Shown in pieces: positions 9,334 through 22,500 of a stretch of DNA of 64,000 nt. The DNA is from Brassica napus. Taxonomy: Eukaryota; Streptophyta; Magnoliopsida; Brassicales; Brassicaceae. The stretch is taken from contig NC_063452.1 of the NCBI RefSeq assembly GCF_020379485.1, positions 53,816,439 to 53,880,438 on the forward strand. The letters run 5' to 3'. The notes under the pieces were generated by a model. That model did no database searches. It was not told where the DNA came from and saw only the letters and a program-made list of their open reading frames with translations. Both the position numbers and the translations under genes were made by a program. Position 1 is the first letter of the stretch. The number at the start of each line of letters is the position of its first letter.

Positions 9334-11796
9334 TTAGGAATGTGCTTGAAGGAGCAAAGAAACGTAGATGAGATGGTTCCAAACATCAGGAACTCCAGGC
9401 AGACACCAATGGCTGCAATCCTGTTTCCTTGACGACACTTTTTTACCATCCAAATTGATCTTACCGTATATTGAAGGATGTCCATCTTTGCGGAAATTAG
9501 TCAGCTTTGTGACGTTTAGGAGAATCACAGGAACTTGCATCTCCTTGATGGCTTCCTCTACTATCTTCATTTTCAAAGGATAGGAATCGAGGATTGAACC
9601 TTTCTTTACTGGTTCCTTCTCTCCGTTGCATGACCCTCCCGAGTCCCACTCACCTCCCCTATACAAACCAAACCGAATTACAAATGGTTTCGTTGGTTTC
9701 AGTTTTTGTAAAAACAAAACTAAAAACTCGAACTGAAGACCAAACAGTAAACTAGATTGCCTCTCCCTAATCGAGTGATAAAAGTGACATGAACAGGTGA
9801 AACTCGTTTTCAGCTAAAATAAAAGAATGTGGCTTACCGAAAATGAGCAGAGGAGTATCCACGGTAAAATACGAGCTGATTTTTGGGATTCACATTTTGA
9901 TCAATCCATTTTGCCCAAGTCTTCAACGCTCTTCTGTATGCTTCAGTCGCATCAAACTTCGGGTAGATGAAGTCACCTTCTTTATAGTAGTTTTTCCTGC
10001 ACTAGTTTTATTTACCAAGTCATTCACCATTACTAGTACTTCTTCCTTCTCTAGATAAATATGTCATGAAACAAAATAACACAAGTACAATGGGATGCAC
10101 CAGCAACATCAAGCTTTAAGATGATCAACTCAGAAGATCTTGCTACGTTTAACTAATACTACAGGTTCAGACAAATTCAACCCACATTTGGAAACAATGG
10201 TTTGGGAATTGAGTATCTGATTAAGTAACAAGACTGTCAACAGACACGAAGAAGAGTGATTGAGCAGGAAGGGAAAGAAGCATATACCCTCTGGCCGTCT
10301 TTCCATGAACCCACCAATGTCCAGTGTTGAAGACAAGAATGTTGGCTCGTTTCCATCGAGCATTTGACTTGTCAATGCGATCAATCGAAAGGGTAGGATT
10401 AGTATTTCCTTGAGCATTAGCTCTGACTCCTTCCCTCACAAGAAAATGTGACCTCACAAACTCTACCGTGCAGTTGTAATCCTGTCCCACATTGTCCAAC
10501 ATCTTAACCCTTGACTTTACTAAGATATAAAGATACAGATGGATACTTTTCTCAAGAAACAAAAGGCACCTATGGATAGAAGAGTGTACTTACTTCGAAC
10601 TTGAATACAAAGTAGCCTCTTCCCTTGGTAATATTGTGGCCATGAACCTCGTACATCCTACTCTTATCAGATAAACCCTCTCGGAGAACGCAAAGCATAG
10701 ACTCAAACTGGTTACGGTTCATTGAGTCTCCAACCAACATCAAACTTTTACCTCGTAGCTTCTCTAAGAAATCTGTAGCATTAAACCTACGTTCGGAAAG
10801 TCGATAAGAAGGGGATAAAAATCCAATGCACAACAAGAGACAACATAGAATGATCCTTTCTGCTAATCCTATCATGTTAACTGTAACAGTAATCACACTC
10901 CTTTTAAAGGAGGTTATCAAGCAATGATTGCTCTTACACACATGAAACTATATATAGAAACTTATATGTACAGCTACACTTATATGCATCCACACTTATA
11001 ATATTAACCTTAACTTCTAAATAAACTAATAAGACAATGTGACTCATGAACACAGCCCAGGCAACACAATCACAAACCTATATGACTTAGAAAGTGAAAT
11101 GCTGATCAAACGATTGACACTAACTTGAATCAGGCGTGACAATGGAGGAGGAGATAAAACTGGAGAAGCATCGTACCGTGGAAGGTCGCAACCGTCAGGC
11201 TTCCATCTCCAATAGAGATAGTCGGAATCGCGCCTCCCGTTCCTCTGGCAATCAAAAGCTTCGTCAACATAAGGACACGATCCAGGCTGATAGAGTGGAT
11301 ACTCATCAGCATCCTTAACCCACGATCCCTTGTACAAATCGCACCCTCTCAACTTCTCCACCACCGCCTTCCCCTCCGCAGATTCGGCATTGTTATCCTC
11401 AACTGACTCTTCCTTGCGCGAGCCTCCTTCATCTTCCAATTCGGTTTTCTCCGTGAGATCAACACTGCGCGAATCGTCCACAGCTTTCAGCTTAGTATTT
11501 ACCGCGACGTCACCATCGCCGCGGGAATCGGCTTCTTCCTCCTTTGGATTAGTATCGACGGTGAGGTCAGCGTCGGCATCGTGAGGTTTTCCGTTGAGAT
11601 CTTTGGAAGGGAGTGGCTCGATTGGAGGGCGTGGATCGGGGAGAGGGATGTCGGCGTGGTAAGGAGTGAGAGAAGGTTCGAGAGCGCGTCTGGTGAATAG
11701 GAAGACGCTGCATAGGAAGAACACTATGAAGAGTGACGTTGATAGAGTGTAGGAGACGATGGTGCGAGGGAACGAAGAAGAAGAAGAAGTCGACAT
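9334..11796 (-). CDS. TBL5: Trichome birefringence-like protein (TBL5 type), polysaccharide O-acetyltransferase family
   Basis: Five minus-strand exons join in frame: 11796-11177, 10786-10594, 10481-10288, 9996-9838 and 9658-9334. They total 1491 nt, or 496 residues, and all introns are GT-AG. Residues about 10-35 are a single signal-anchor (SLFIVFFLCSVFLF) typical of Golgi type II proteins. An acidic stem follows. The TBL domain starts at CDLYKGSWVKDADEYPLY. The DUF231 region carries the esterase-like GDS motif (LVGDSMNRNQFE) and the C-terminal DxxH motif (DCSHWCLPGVPD). Family members add O-acetyl groups to cell-wall polymers such as xylan, pectin or mannan; the substrate of this subgroup cannot be told from sequence. 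It matches Arabidopsis At5g20590 by position. Confidence 0.92.
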
Positions 11797-12170
11797 TGTG
11801 CTGCCACCATTGAAGCTACGCAGAACTCATTAGATCAATAATTATTTCTACTTTTATCATATAATAATGGGATCCATAACAGTTCTATGTTTACTCTCTG
11901 GTTTAATTATCCTAATCATGTCTTATAAATGGTTAAAAGCACAAATATATTTCTGCTATTTTTGTTTTCATCTCTCATTTTCTAAATTTTTGTTTTCTTC
12001 TTCCATTTCCTCATATGTCAAAAAAATATCAATAAAAAGGTCATCATGCATGATATATGTTTGATTCTAGTTGTTGGCTTAGAATTAGAAAATACGAAGA
12101 GTTATACATATACCATGTGAAGGTTACTAATAAGACGAAGAAATCGAGGATTAGGTAGATGGTTCACCTT

Positions 12171-12367
12171 AGGTCTGGGCCTTTTTTATCCCGGCCCGGA
12201 GTACCTATCTCAATTCAAACCGAAAAAACTGAAACCAAATCCGAACTATTACACAAAAATATTCGAACGGCACTTATGAGCTTAGTACTTTAGAGTTTGG
12301 TTATGATCCGAACCGAACGAAAATCCAAACTAAGATCCAAAGATATCTGAAATTAGTTAAATATGTT

Positions 12368-12409
<42 letters not shown>

Positions 12410-12762
12410 GTGATTTAGATATTTAAGGGTATTCAAAATATTTTGTAGTTTGTTTTATTTGTTATTTTGAATATCATTTTGGTTAATTTAGATAGTTTAA
12501 CTAATTTTAATTAGATTTGTGAATAATTATTAATGGAAAAAAGTTTAACTAATTTTAATTAGATTTGTGAATAATTATTAATTTCTATATTTTGAATTTT
12601 TTTGTCAATTTTTGATGTTTAAAAAATATATTTTTGAACGATTTCAAACATTGGTTACAATCCGATCTGAACCAAACCCGAAAGAAGCCAATCCGAATCT
12701 AATCCGATAATTAGTAAAACACGAACGTAACTTGTAAGTATAACACCGAATATCCGAAGCAC
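12171..12762. mobile_element. Degenerate AACCGAA-rich fold-back element
   Basis: The left end AGGTCTGGGC resembles the terminus of the element at 6403-7072. Motifs such as AAACCGAA and CCGAACCGAA lie on the left, and CCGATCTGAACC/CCGAATATCCGAA on the right, around an AT core. The right terminus is eroded and no target duplication is visible. The core holds a (TA)n run and an almost exact 48-bp-period duplication at about 12494-12583. Confidence 0.4.
12375..12406. repeat. (TA)16 microsatellite
   Basis: An uninterrupted TA run of about 32 bases inside the fold-back element. Similar TA runs lie near 28980, 54950, 55690 and 60630. Confidence 0.95.
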
Positions 12763-12927
12763 TGTTGAGGTGCAGTAGTCACTCGTCTTGGATGATACTT
12801 TACTATTTTTGTTACATATAGGCAGGTTATGCTATTTTAGCAGAAGCACTGTTGATACTTCAGCCTGTTCAGCCTCGTATCCCATCGCTGCAATGTTGCT
12901 CAACTGATGTTGCTAAGACTATATCCA

Positions 12928-13067
12928 ACCCACCTCTATTTTCATTTCTATTTTCCTCTAAAATAGATAATCTCTATTATAGAGGTGGATTTGCTCCAAT
13001 ATATGACTCTATAATATAAATATCTATTTTAGAGGAAAATATAGAGATATACATTGGAGATGCGTAT
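12928..13067. mobile_element. Fold-back MITE of about 140 bp
   Basis: Two arms of about 55 bp are inverted copies. The left arm holds TATTTTCCTCTAAAATAGAT and TATTATAGAG; the reverse complement of the right arm holds the same strings in the same order. A 25-bp spacer separates them, and the outer ends share TCCAA. The structure would form a long hairpin. I could not define a target duplication, so the superfamily is open. Confidence 0.6.
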
Positions 13068-13397
13068 ATTTTATAAGCTTTGATGATCTTATGATTATAG
13101 GCTCTTTATTCTGCTCTAGTTTTTATGACTGCCCATATCATTATTGTAATCTTCTAGGCTACTAAGCTTTATACATCAGAGGAAACCGGGTTCTTCAAAT
13201 AGTTTTAGTTTGATTTTAATTTGTGAGTTGGGTCGCTATGAAATTTCTGGCTATGTTGATAAATTTTCTGGTGTATGATCTTTAATCAATCGTCTTTGGT
13301 GCGCTTTTTATTTTATGTAATAGAAATCAAAATATCTAACTGTAAATTTTGACAACTACTAGTACATACTGTGATAATAAAAATAAATGTAGAGAAA

Positions 13398-16300
13398 TCT
13401 ATATATAATAGCAAATCTGATTTTGTTCTCCTATGATATCATCTTTTTTTTATAAATAAAAAATCTGATCCAATGATCAGAATTCTTTTATTTTATAATC
13501 TAATGGACATAAAACACTTTTGATGATGCCATCTAAAAATTATATTTGAGAACTTTTCATTAAACAATTATCTTTTAAACAACACAACCTTTAAAAGACA
13601 TATTTTTTCATTATCTAAACAATACATCCTTTGACAAACATACATTTTCATAATAAAATATTTTTTTAAAAAATTGAATAGCTACAATCCGACGGTCATA
13701 ATTGTTTGTTTTATTATCTAATGGTCCTAAAATTATCTTGGTTTAAATGTCTTATGTATTATCGTAACTCTCTCCGAATAATTTCCATCTCAAACAACAC
13801 ATATCTTCAAGAGTAGCCCTCGATGTACCTTTTCACAATCTACATATTGAACTTTTTACAGCAGAAATATTTTTACAAAATATGATTGATTCCTTTAGTA
13901 TTCATCTTCTATCTTTTAGTATTTATCTTCTATCTCATTTTCTATTTTTTTGTCTCTGTTAAGGTATGTCATTTGGTATCTTCTTGTAAACTTAACTATT
14001 GATGCTTAACTATAGATTGTATAATGGTTGCACAAAGTGTACAAATAGGAAATATAATTTAAATTATGAAAATACGCACATAAATAGTCTTTCTTCTTCT
14101 CCTTCCATCGAAATCGAAATATATGCAGAGCCGTAAATTTTATCTAACCATCGTTAGTGTTTCACGAGTTTGCACATGACAAAGTTTGTATTAGCATAAA
14201 ACATAAACAAACATTTTGGATTTGACAGAAGTCATCTAAAGATACTATAATAATACTAGCGATTAGGATTACATATTAGACAAACGAGATGACTTAAGTG
14301 TCCAACCAAAATATAAAGTAGGATAATAACTATCGCAAGTGACTTTGCTTTTGTTTCCGCCAGAACGTTAGAATCAAATAAAATAAGAAGTCCTAAAATT
14401 AATATATATTTTTAATATGCAAGTCTCAAATAAAATAAGACTGCAAATCTGTTTTTATTATCTAATGGTTCTAAAATTATTTTGGTTTAAAATTATTTGA
14501 AAACTCAGTTACTTACATAATTGATGAGTACATAATTGATGAAGATGGCCATTGAAGCGTTGCATTGGTTTGCGGAAGAGATGCCTGTTAACTCATGATC
14601 TGAATGGATGCTTTGTGACATTAAAAGAACTGTCGTCTTTCATTTTAAGATCTCAAAAAATTAATGCACATTTGTTGTAGATATATATACTTAAAATATT
14701 TAGGTGATTTGATATTTATTTGAAAAACTAACCCAACATGCATATATGTGTCGTTTTGGATTCAGATGTATATGTGGCTATATAAATATATGCAATGGTT
14801 TATAAATATATAATATTATAAAATAACTAAATTAACCAAAATCAAATTACATGATATTTGTAATAAATTTTTAATATTTCTAAATATATATAAAAAATAT
14901 ATAAAATGAATCTAAAGATAACTCTTTAGAAAATTATGCAAATTTAGGATAAAAAGTTATTAAGAAGAAAAACTACATACTTATACATTTGGCCGTTTAT
15001 TTTAAACAAATGCAACTTTTAAGATGAAAAGATACAATGTTAGAGTGAAAGTTACATTTTAGACATTTTGACAAATGAAAATAAATTAATGCAAATTTTA
15101 TGATGAAAAAATGCATTATTAAGATGAAAAGATACATATTTCTACATTTTGACAACTAAAAAAAAAGAATACAGTTTTTAAAATGAAAAGACACAATGTT
15201 AAAATGAAAAGTTGCATCCTTAGACATTAATTAGGATTCTTATTAATGAGGTGTGTATTAAAAAAAAATATGAAACAACTATTAGAAACTTTTTTAAATG
15301 TAGTTATAATATCTAAATAAGTATATTTATACAATTATTAGTTTTAAGAGTTGTGTCTTTTTTATAAGATTTATGCCTTTTCATTAAAAAATTGAGATTA
15401 ATTTTGTTTTCCCAACATGCAACTATTGAAAAACTTTAAAAAAGTAGTTAAAACATTTCAATAAGTGTATTTCTACATTTTTTAACATTCAACCATTGGA
15501 ACCTTTTTTAAAAGTAGTTATAATATTTTAATAAATGCATTTATTAGTTTTAAGAGTTATCTTCTCATTATAAGAGTTGTATATTTTCATAAAACTGAAG
15601 TTAGTTTTGTTTTTCTATTATACAACTATTATATCTATCGGTCCGGATTGATTTAATTTATACAATCCAATGTCAGGATTGATTTAAGTTATACAATAAG
15701 TGACACCATCATTTATTAATGCAAACAAGTTCTTTTGTCATCTCGAACCAACGTGTTCCCTCAAATAACAATGAATTTTTTTTAAAAAAATATACATGTC
15801 AATATAGTAGTATCACCAACAGTCAGTTTTTTTTTTTTTTTTGATAAACTAAGGGATATACACTCTTCCTAAGAATGTTTACATCACCCAAACAAATACA
15901 AATTGGCAAGTCTTCTTTGAATATTCTCTTTTTTTCCAAACAATACACTCCATTTAGATTAACAAATGTACCTTTTCATAAATCATTTATTTTTGTTTAA
16001 GAATAACAAACATGCCCTTTCATAATTATTTTTATTTGTTAAATTAAAAAAAAAAGGAGGTGTGATTTTCAGTGTTATGATTTAAGAAATATTATTTTAA
16101 TTGTAAAGTTTCCTTCTAAAGAAACACATGCTTTTTGAAGTAGCAAAGTACCTACATCTTGAAAAACTTATATACAGAACATTTTAAAATAGAAACTTGT
16201 ACTTTTCAGAATCTTATATTTGAACGTTTTTTAAACAGAAACCTATAACAAATTGGTTTCTTTATTTCTCCTTTATTGCTTCACAAACGTATTTAAAACA

Positions 16301-17252
16301 GAAACCCATAAAACGTTCATAAAATTGTTCCTCAATTACTTCTTGATTTATTTCAGAGTTCTTTTTTATTTTCCGCAGATGTCATCAATTGTTTATAGAA
16401 AAAATCAATCTAACGGTCGAGTTTGCTCATAATCTCTAATCTATCGGCTATAATTTCATTTAGGAACCTGAGTATTGGAATCATAGTTTCAATTGAACGA
16501 AAAACTTGTTCATTCCTTAAATAATTGTTTTTTCTGAAATTTAATATGATTTTTTATTGAATATATTTCAGAAGCTTAACCGTCAAACCATTTCATAATA
16601 AAAACCTTTTAAATATTTGATCAATTAAGAAGAAAACATGTTCATTCATTAAATAGTTTTATCTTATAAGAAAATTAGCCATTGTACATTTTCACTCAGC
16701 CATTTCATGATAAAAAATTGAATAAGTTAACAAATAAATAAACCTTTTTGTTTTCAACATTTAATATATAATCATTTTTAAAATAATATTGGATTTTTAA
16801 TTTTGATTAGTTAACCTAATAATTCTGAAGGATTGCATCACTTTGGGATAAGTGTTTTTAATATCTTTTATTTATAATAAAATTATAATAATCTTATTTT
16901 CATTTTCAATGTTTTTATTTTTAACTATATCAGTTATAGTTTAAAAAAAATATTTATATTATCATTTTTGTTTTAAACATTTAATATATAATACTTTAAA
17001 AAATAATATTGAAGATTTAATAGGGTTGCATCACTTTGGCATTATTGTTTTCAATATTTTTTATTTATATTTATTATAAATTTCAAATTATCTTATTTTC
17101 ATATTTATTGTTTTATTTTTTAACAATATCAGTTATATATATTTTTATAAATCATAAAAAAAATTTAACATTTAATATGTAATCATTGAAAATTAATATT
17201 GAAAACTTAATATCAATTTTTCTCCGCGATTTCGCGGGGGTCCACATCCTAG
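13398..17252 (+). mobile_element. Non-autonomous Helitron, about 3.9 kb
   Basis: The 5' end is TCTATATATAATAGCAAATC, preceded by A. The 3' end has a GC hairpin (CCGCGATTTCGCGG at about 17224-17237), then CTAG at 17249-17252, followed by T. The A|TC...CTAG|T layout with a sub-terminal hairpin is diagnostic of Helitrons, which make no target duplication. The interior is AT-rich, without Rep/helicase coding. It holds degenerate internal repeats, for example blocks around 16757, 16980 and 17163 sharing CATTTAATAT and GCATCACTTTGG. The pairing of these two ends is inferred from spacing and orientation. Confidence 0.6.
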
Positions 17253-17480
17253 TATGTAAAAATATAGTTTTCCTTTTTAACATAAACTTGATCTTTAGGA
17301 TTTACATAATTAATAGGGTTCAGATTTTTTTTTCCATTATTTATTTGGGAAGATAATTAAGGAGAAAAAAAAAGATTTACTTAAAAGTTAAATTGTGGAA
17401 GGAATTCTCTTAATTACTTAAATATCCGACGCTTGTTCTTCCGTCTTCTGTCAAATTAGAGTTTTCAATATATATTCAGA

Positions 17481-17510
17481 CTCTTCTTCTTCTTCTTCTT
17501 CTTCTTCTTC
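17481..17510 (+). repeat. (CTT)n tract in the RBX1 leader
   Basis: About ten CTT repeats lie 55 bp before the RBX1 start codon. Such CT-rich tracts are common in plant 5' UTRs and core promoters. Confidence 0.9.
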
Positions 17511-17565
17511 TCTTCCTCCGATCTCCTCGCTTCGACTTTTCTTAGGGTTTTCGCGTGTTCAATCG

Positions 17566-18480
<915 letters not shown>

Positions 18481-18963
18481 ATCAACTAACCGCACCAGCA
18501 GATTTGTGTATCATGTTCATTCTGCTACCGATATAAGATACTAAGCTTGCTCAAACTTCCTTTTTTTTTCCTTTCTTCGCTAGTTGTGAAAACAGTGTTT
18601 TTACTTTCATTAAACCCTTATCGTTTTGCTTTGGATAATGTCTTTAATTTTCAAAACAAAAAAAAATCTATATACATAAATGTGTTTTCTTACTGTTTGG
18701 CCTCTTGAGCGTTCTTTTACCAATTCTCACATGCTTCACAAAGTTACTACTAAAACCATTAAAAAGTGAATGTTACTGTAAATCTTGAACCGAACAAGCA
18801 GCGGAAGCTGAACTGAAGCGAGAGTCTGTAAAGCGCTAAAACAGAGTTCATTGAAAAATATGCAAAACATCACGAGAGTCTGTTTGGCTTTTCTTCCGAG
18901 TTCTTCTTAGTTATTAGCTTCTTGCTTAGTAACTTCTGTCAACCACAAAGATGGTCGAGATCA

Positions 18964-19449
18964 TGTAAATAACATGTTTTTTTTTTGGTAGGTACAACAA
19001 GAAGTTGTATCAAGAACATGTTTGTTGATTAATTCAACAATACATTTCTTTTGTGTTTTTGGTAGGTGCAACAAGAAGTTTCACCAACTCCCCATAATCT
19101 CCCATAAATAACCACACAAGGAGAAGAAGAAATCCATCCCAAAAACAAAAAGAAAACAAGAGAAGAAGAAAGTGAGCAAGAGAGAGGAAAAAAAAAAAAA
19201 AAAATCTTTCTTGTGAGAAAATCTTTCTCTATAAGAAATTAAGTGTAATTTCTTGAGTGTATTTGGGGTCAGGTGTGAGTTGAGAGCTTGTAAAAATTTC
19301 CCGGGTTGATAATAAAAGATCTGTAGCAGGTCCGGAGACGTAGGCAAAAGCTGGCCGAACTCCGTTAACAATTTTGTGTGTGTTTTCCCGCTCCCCTAAA
19401 TTCCGCAAATTCTGGTTTTCCGCAAAATTTGACCGCATATTTCCTAACA
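18964..19449 (+). repeat. 5' LTR of the Copia element
   Basis: 486 bp, TG...CA termini, with an ATAAATAA box in the CCCATAAATAACC context that could act as TATA. It is nearly identical to 23642-24121. Confidence 0.96.
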
Positions 19450-19596
19450 ACTGGTATCAGAGCCTGAGTTACGGTGATCGGTCAAATTTTTTGTGGGGTT
19501 ACTATTCACGTGAACAGTACTTCGTGAGTAGTGAATTTTGTCAGTAACATCGGTTTGTCGACGAAGGTGTTCTAATACACGGTGGTTCCAGAAACG

Positions 19597-22500
19597 ATGG
19601 GAGGCGAAGATGGTTTGGCGCATAGTATCGGGAAATTTGACGGTACAGATTATGCATTTTGGAGAATGCAAATTGAAGATTATCTGTACGGAAAGAAGCT
19701 TCATCAACCGCTGAGCAAGAAGCCTGAGAAGATGGATCAGGATGAGTGGGAGCTACTTGACAGACAAGTTCTGGGTGTTATAAGGTTAACACTGTCGAAA
19801 AACGTTGCTCACAACGTTGCGAAGGAGAAGACCACGGAAGGGCTCATGAAAGTTCTCTCTGACATGTATGAGAAACCTTCGGCAAACAATAAGGTATTTC
19901 TCATGAAGAAACTCTTTCATTTGAAGATGGAAGAAGGTGGCCTGGTTGCCGCACATGTGAACGAGTTCAACACGATTGTCAACCAACTGTCATCGGTTGA
20001 AATCGAGTTTGATGATGAAGTGCGAGCACTGATTTTGTTGGCATCTCTGCCAAATAGTTGGGAGCCGATGAGGGCAGCGGTTAGTAATTCTGTGGGTACT
20101 CAAAAGCTCAAATTCAATGATGTTAGAGATCGTATCCTTGGTGAGGAAGTTCGAAGGATAGACTCTGGGGAGGCATCAACGAGCTCTGCTTTCAACGTGG
20201 AAAACAGAGGGAGAAACCCAGATAGAAATAATCGGAGTAATGGCAGATCGAAGTCAAGGAATAGATGGGGCCAGTCCAAATTCAGACAGCCTGCAGAGTG
20301 CTGGAATTGTGGAAAGACAGGTCACATCAAGAAGAATTGCCGAGCACCACCGAAGAAGGAAGACAACACTAGAGGCGGAGCCAATGTAGTGACACGTGAA
20401 ATCGCGGATGCATTGGTAGTGTCTGTTGATTCCCCGAGGAAAATTGAAGCTCGTGATGCAACTGCAAATACCACCAAAGCGTCAATCTCCTATGTCGATA
20501 GCCCAGTTGATTCATGGGTGCTTGACTCTGGAGCGTCGTTCCACACCACACCGCACCATAACATCATGGAAAATTATGTTGCGGGAAATTACGGAAAGGT
20601 ATATCTTGCTGATGGATTACCTTTGGACATAGTTGGTATTGGAGATATCAACCTGAAGATGTCAGACGGACGTGTGTGGAAGATTACCAAGGTCAGACAT
20701 GTGCCAAAGTTGATGCGAAATCTGATTTCAGTAGGTCAACTTGATGATATGGGGCACGATGTTAATTTTGGTGGTGGAGCCTGGATAGTCAAGAAAGGTT
20801 CCATGGTGGTGGCTAGAGGTCATAAAAGAGGCACTCTTTATATGACGACGAGTTATCAAGACACTGTTGCTGTTGTCGAGAATGCCAAACAGACCAAGTT
20901 GTGGCATTGTAGGTTGGGACACATGAGTGAGAAAGGGATGAAACTCATGGTGGAAAATGGCGCTCTTTCGGATCTGAAGACGGTGGATCATCAGATGTGT
21001 GAAAGCTGCATCCTTGGGAAACAGAAACGAGTTAGTTTCTCTAAAGGAGGAAGAGAGCCAAAATCTGAGAAGTTAGAGCTGGTGCACACTGACGTGTGGG
21101 GACCCGCTCCTGTTGCATCGCTGGGAGGTTCGTACTACTATGTGACCTTTATTGATGACTCCACAAGAAAAGTGTGGGTTTACTTCATGAAGAACAAGCA
21201 TGAAGTGTTTTCGGTTTTCAAAATTTGGAAAGCCATGGTTGAGATTGAGACGAATCTCAAGTTGAAGTGTCTAAGGTCTGATAATGGTGGTGAGTACATC
21301 AGCGGCGAGTTCAAGAGATATTGCGCTGATAATGGGATCAAGATGGAGAAGACTATTCCTGGAACGCCTCAACAGAATGGAATAGCGGAAAGGATGAACC
21401 GAACCTTGAATGAGCGTGCAAGGAGCATGAGATTGCACTGTGGATTACCAAAGACGTTTTGGGCAGATGCAATCAATACCGCAGCCTTCTTAATAAACAG
21501 AGGACCGTCTGTACCATTGGGATTTAAGATCCCTGAAGAAGTTTGGAGCGGAAAGAAAGTAAACCTTTCTTATCTAAAGGTGTTTGGTTGCTTAGCTTAT
21601 GTTCACATTGACGATGCTGCAAGAAGTAAACTTGACTCGAAGTCTAAAAAGTGTTACTTCATCGGTTATGGTGACACGGAGTTTGGTTACCGGTTTTGGG
21701 ATGACGAAAATCGGAAGATCATCCGCAGCAAAAATGTTGTGTTCAACGAAGAAGCGTTGTACAAGGATAAGCTAAGAGAAGGCTCGGAGAAGAAAGAGCC
21801 TGGAGCTGTTGACTTAGAAGATATCCTGACACCGGAGTTGCCACAGGATACCGCAACAGCAGAAGAAGAAATCTCTCAAGACGAGAGTGGTGAGGCTGAA
21901 GAAAGTGATGATTCTGAAGTGGTCCCATATACACCAGTCACGGAGTTACGACGGTCAAGCAGAATCATCAGAAAGCCAGTAAGATTCTCTCCATCGCTCA
22001 ACTACATTCTGCTCACAGACAGAGGCGAGCCTGAATGTTATGAGGAAGCTATGCAAGTTGATGAGTCGATCAAGTGGGAGCTTGCAATGAACGACGAGAT
22101 GGACTCGTTGTTATCCAATCACACGTGGGAGTTAGCAGATTTGCCTAAGGAGAAAAAGGCATTGCATAACAAGTGGATCTACCGAATAAAAGAAGAACCT
22201 GATGGGAGTAAGCGCTATAAAGCGAGGCTTGTTGTGAAAGGATTCCAACAAAAAGAAGGCGTTGACTACACCGAAATCTTCTCTCCTGTAGTCAAGATGG
22301 TGACCATTAGAACGGTTCTTGGGCTGGTAGCACAAGAAGATCTGCATCTTCAACAGATGGATGTGAAGACGGCATTTCTTCACGGTGATTTGGATGAGGA
22401 AATTTATATGAAGCAACCCGAAGGCTTTGAGATCAAAGGGAAGGAAAGCCTTGTTTGCAAGCTGAAAAGGAGTTTGTACGGCTTAAAACAAGCTCCAAGA

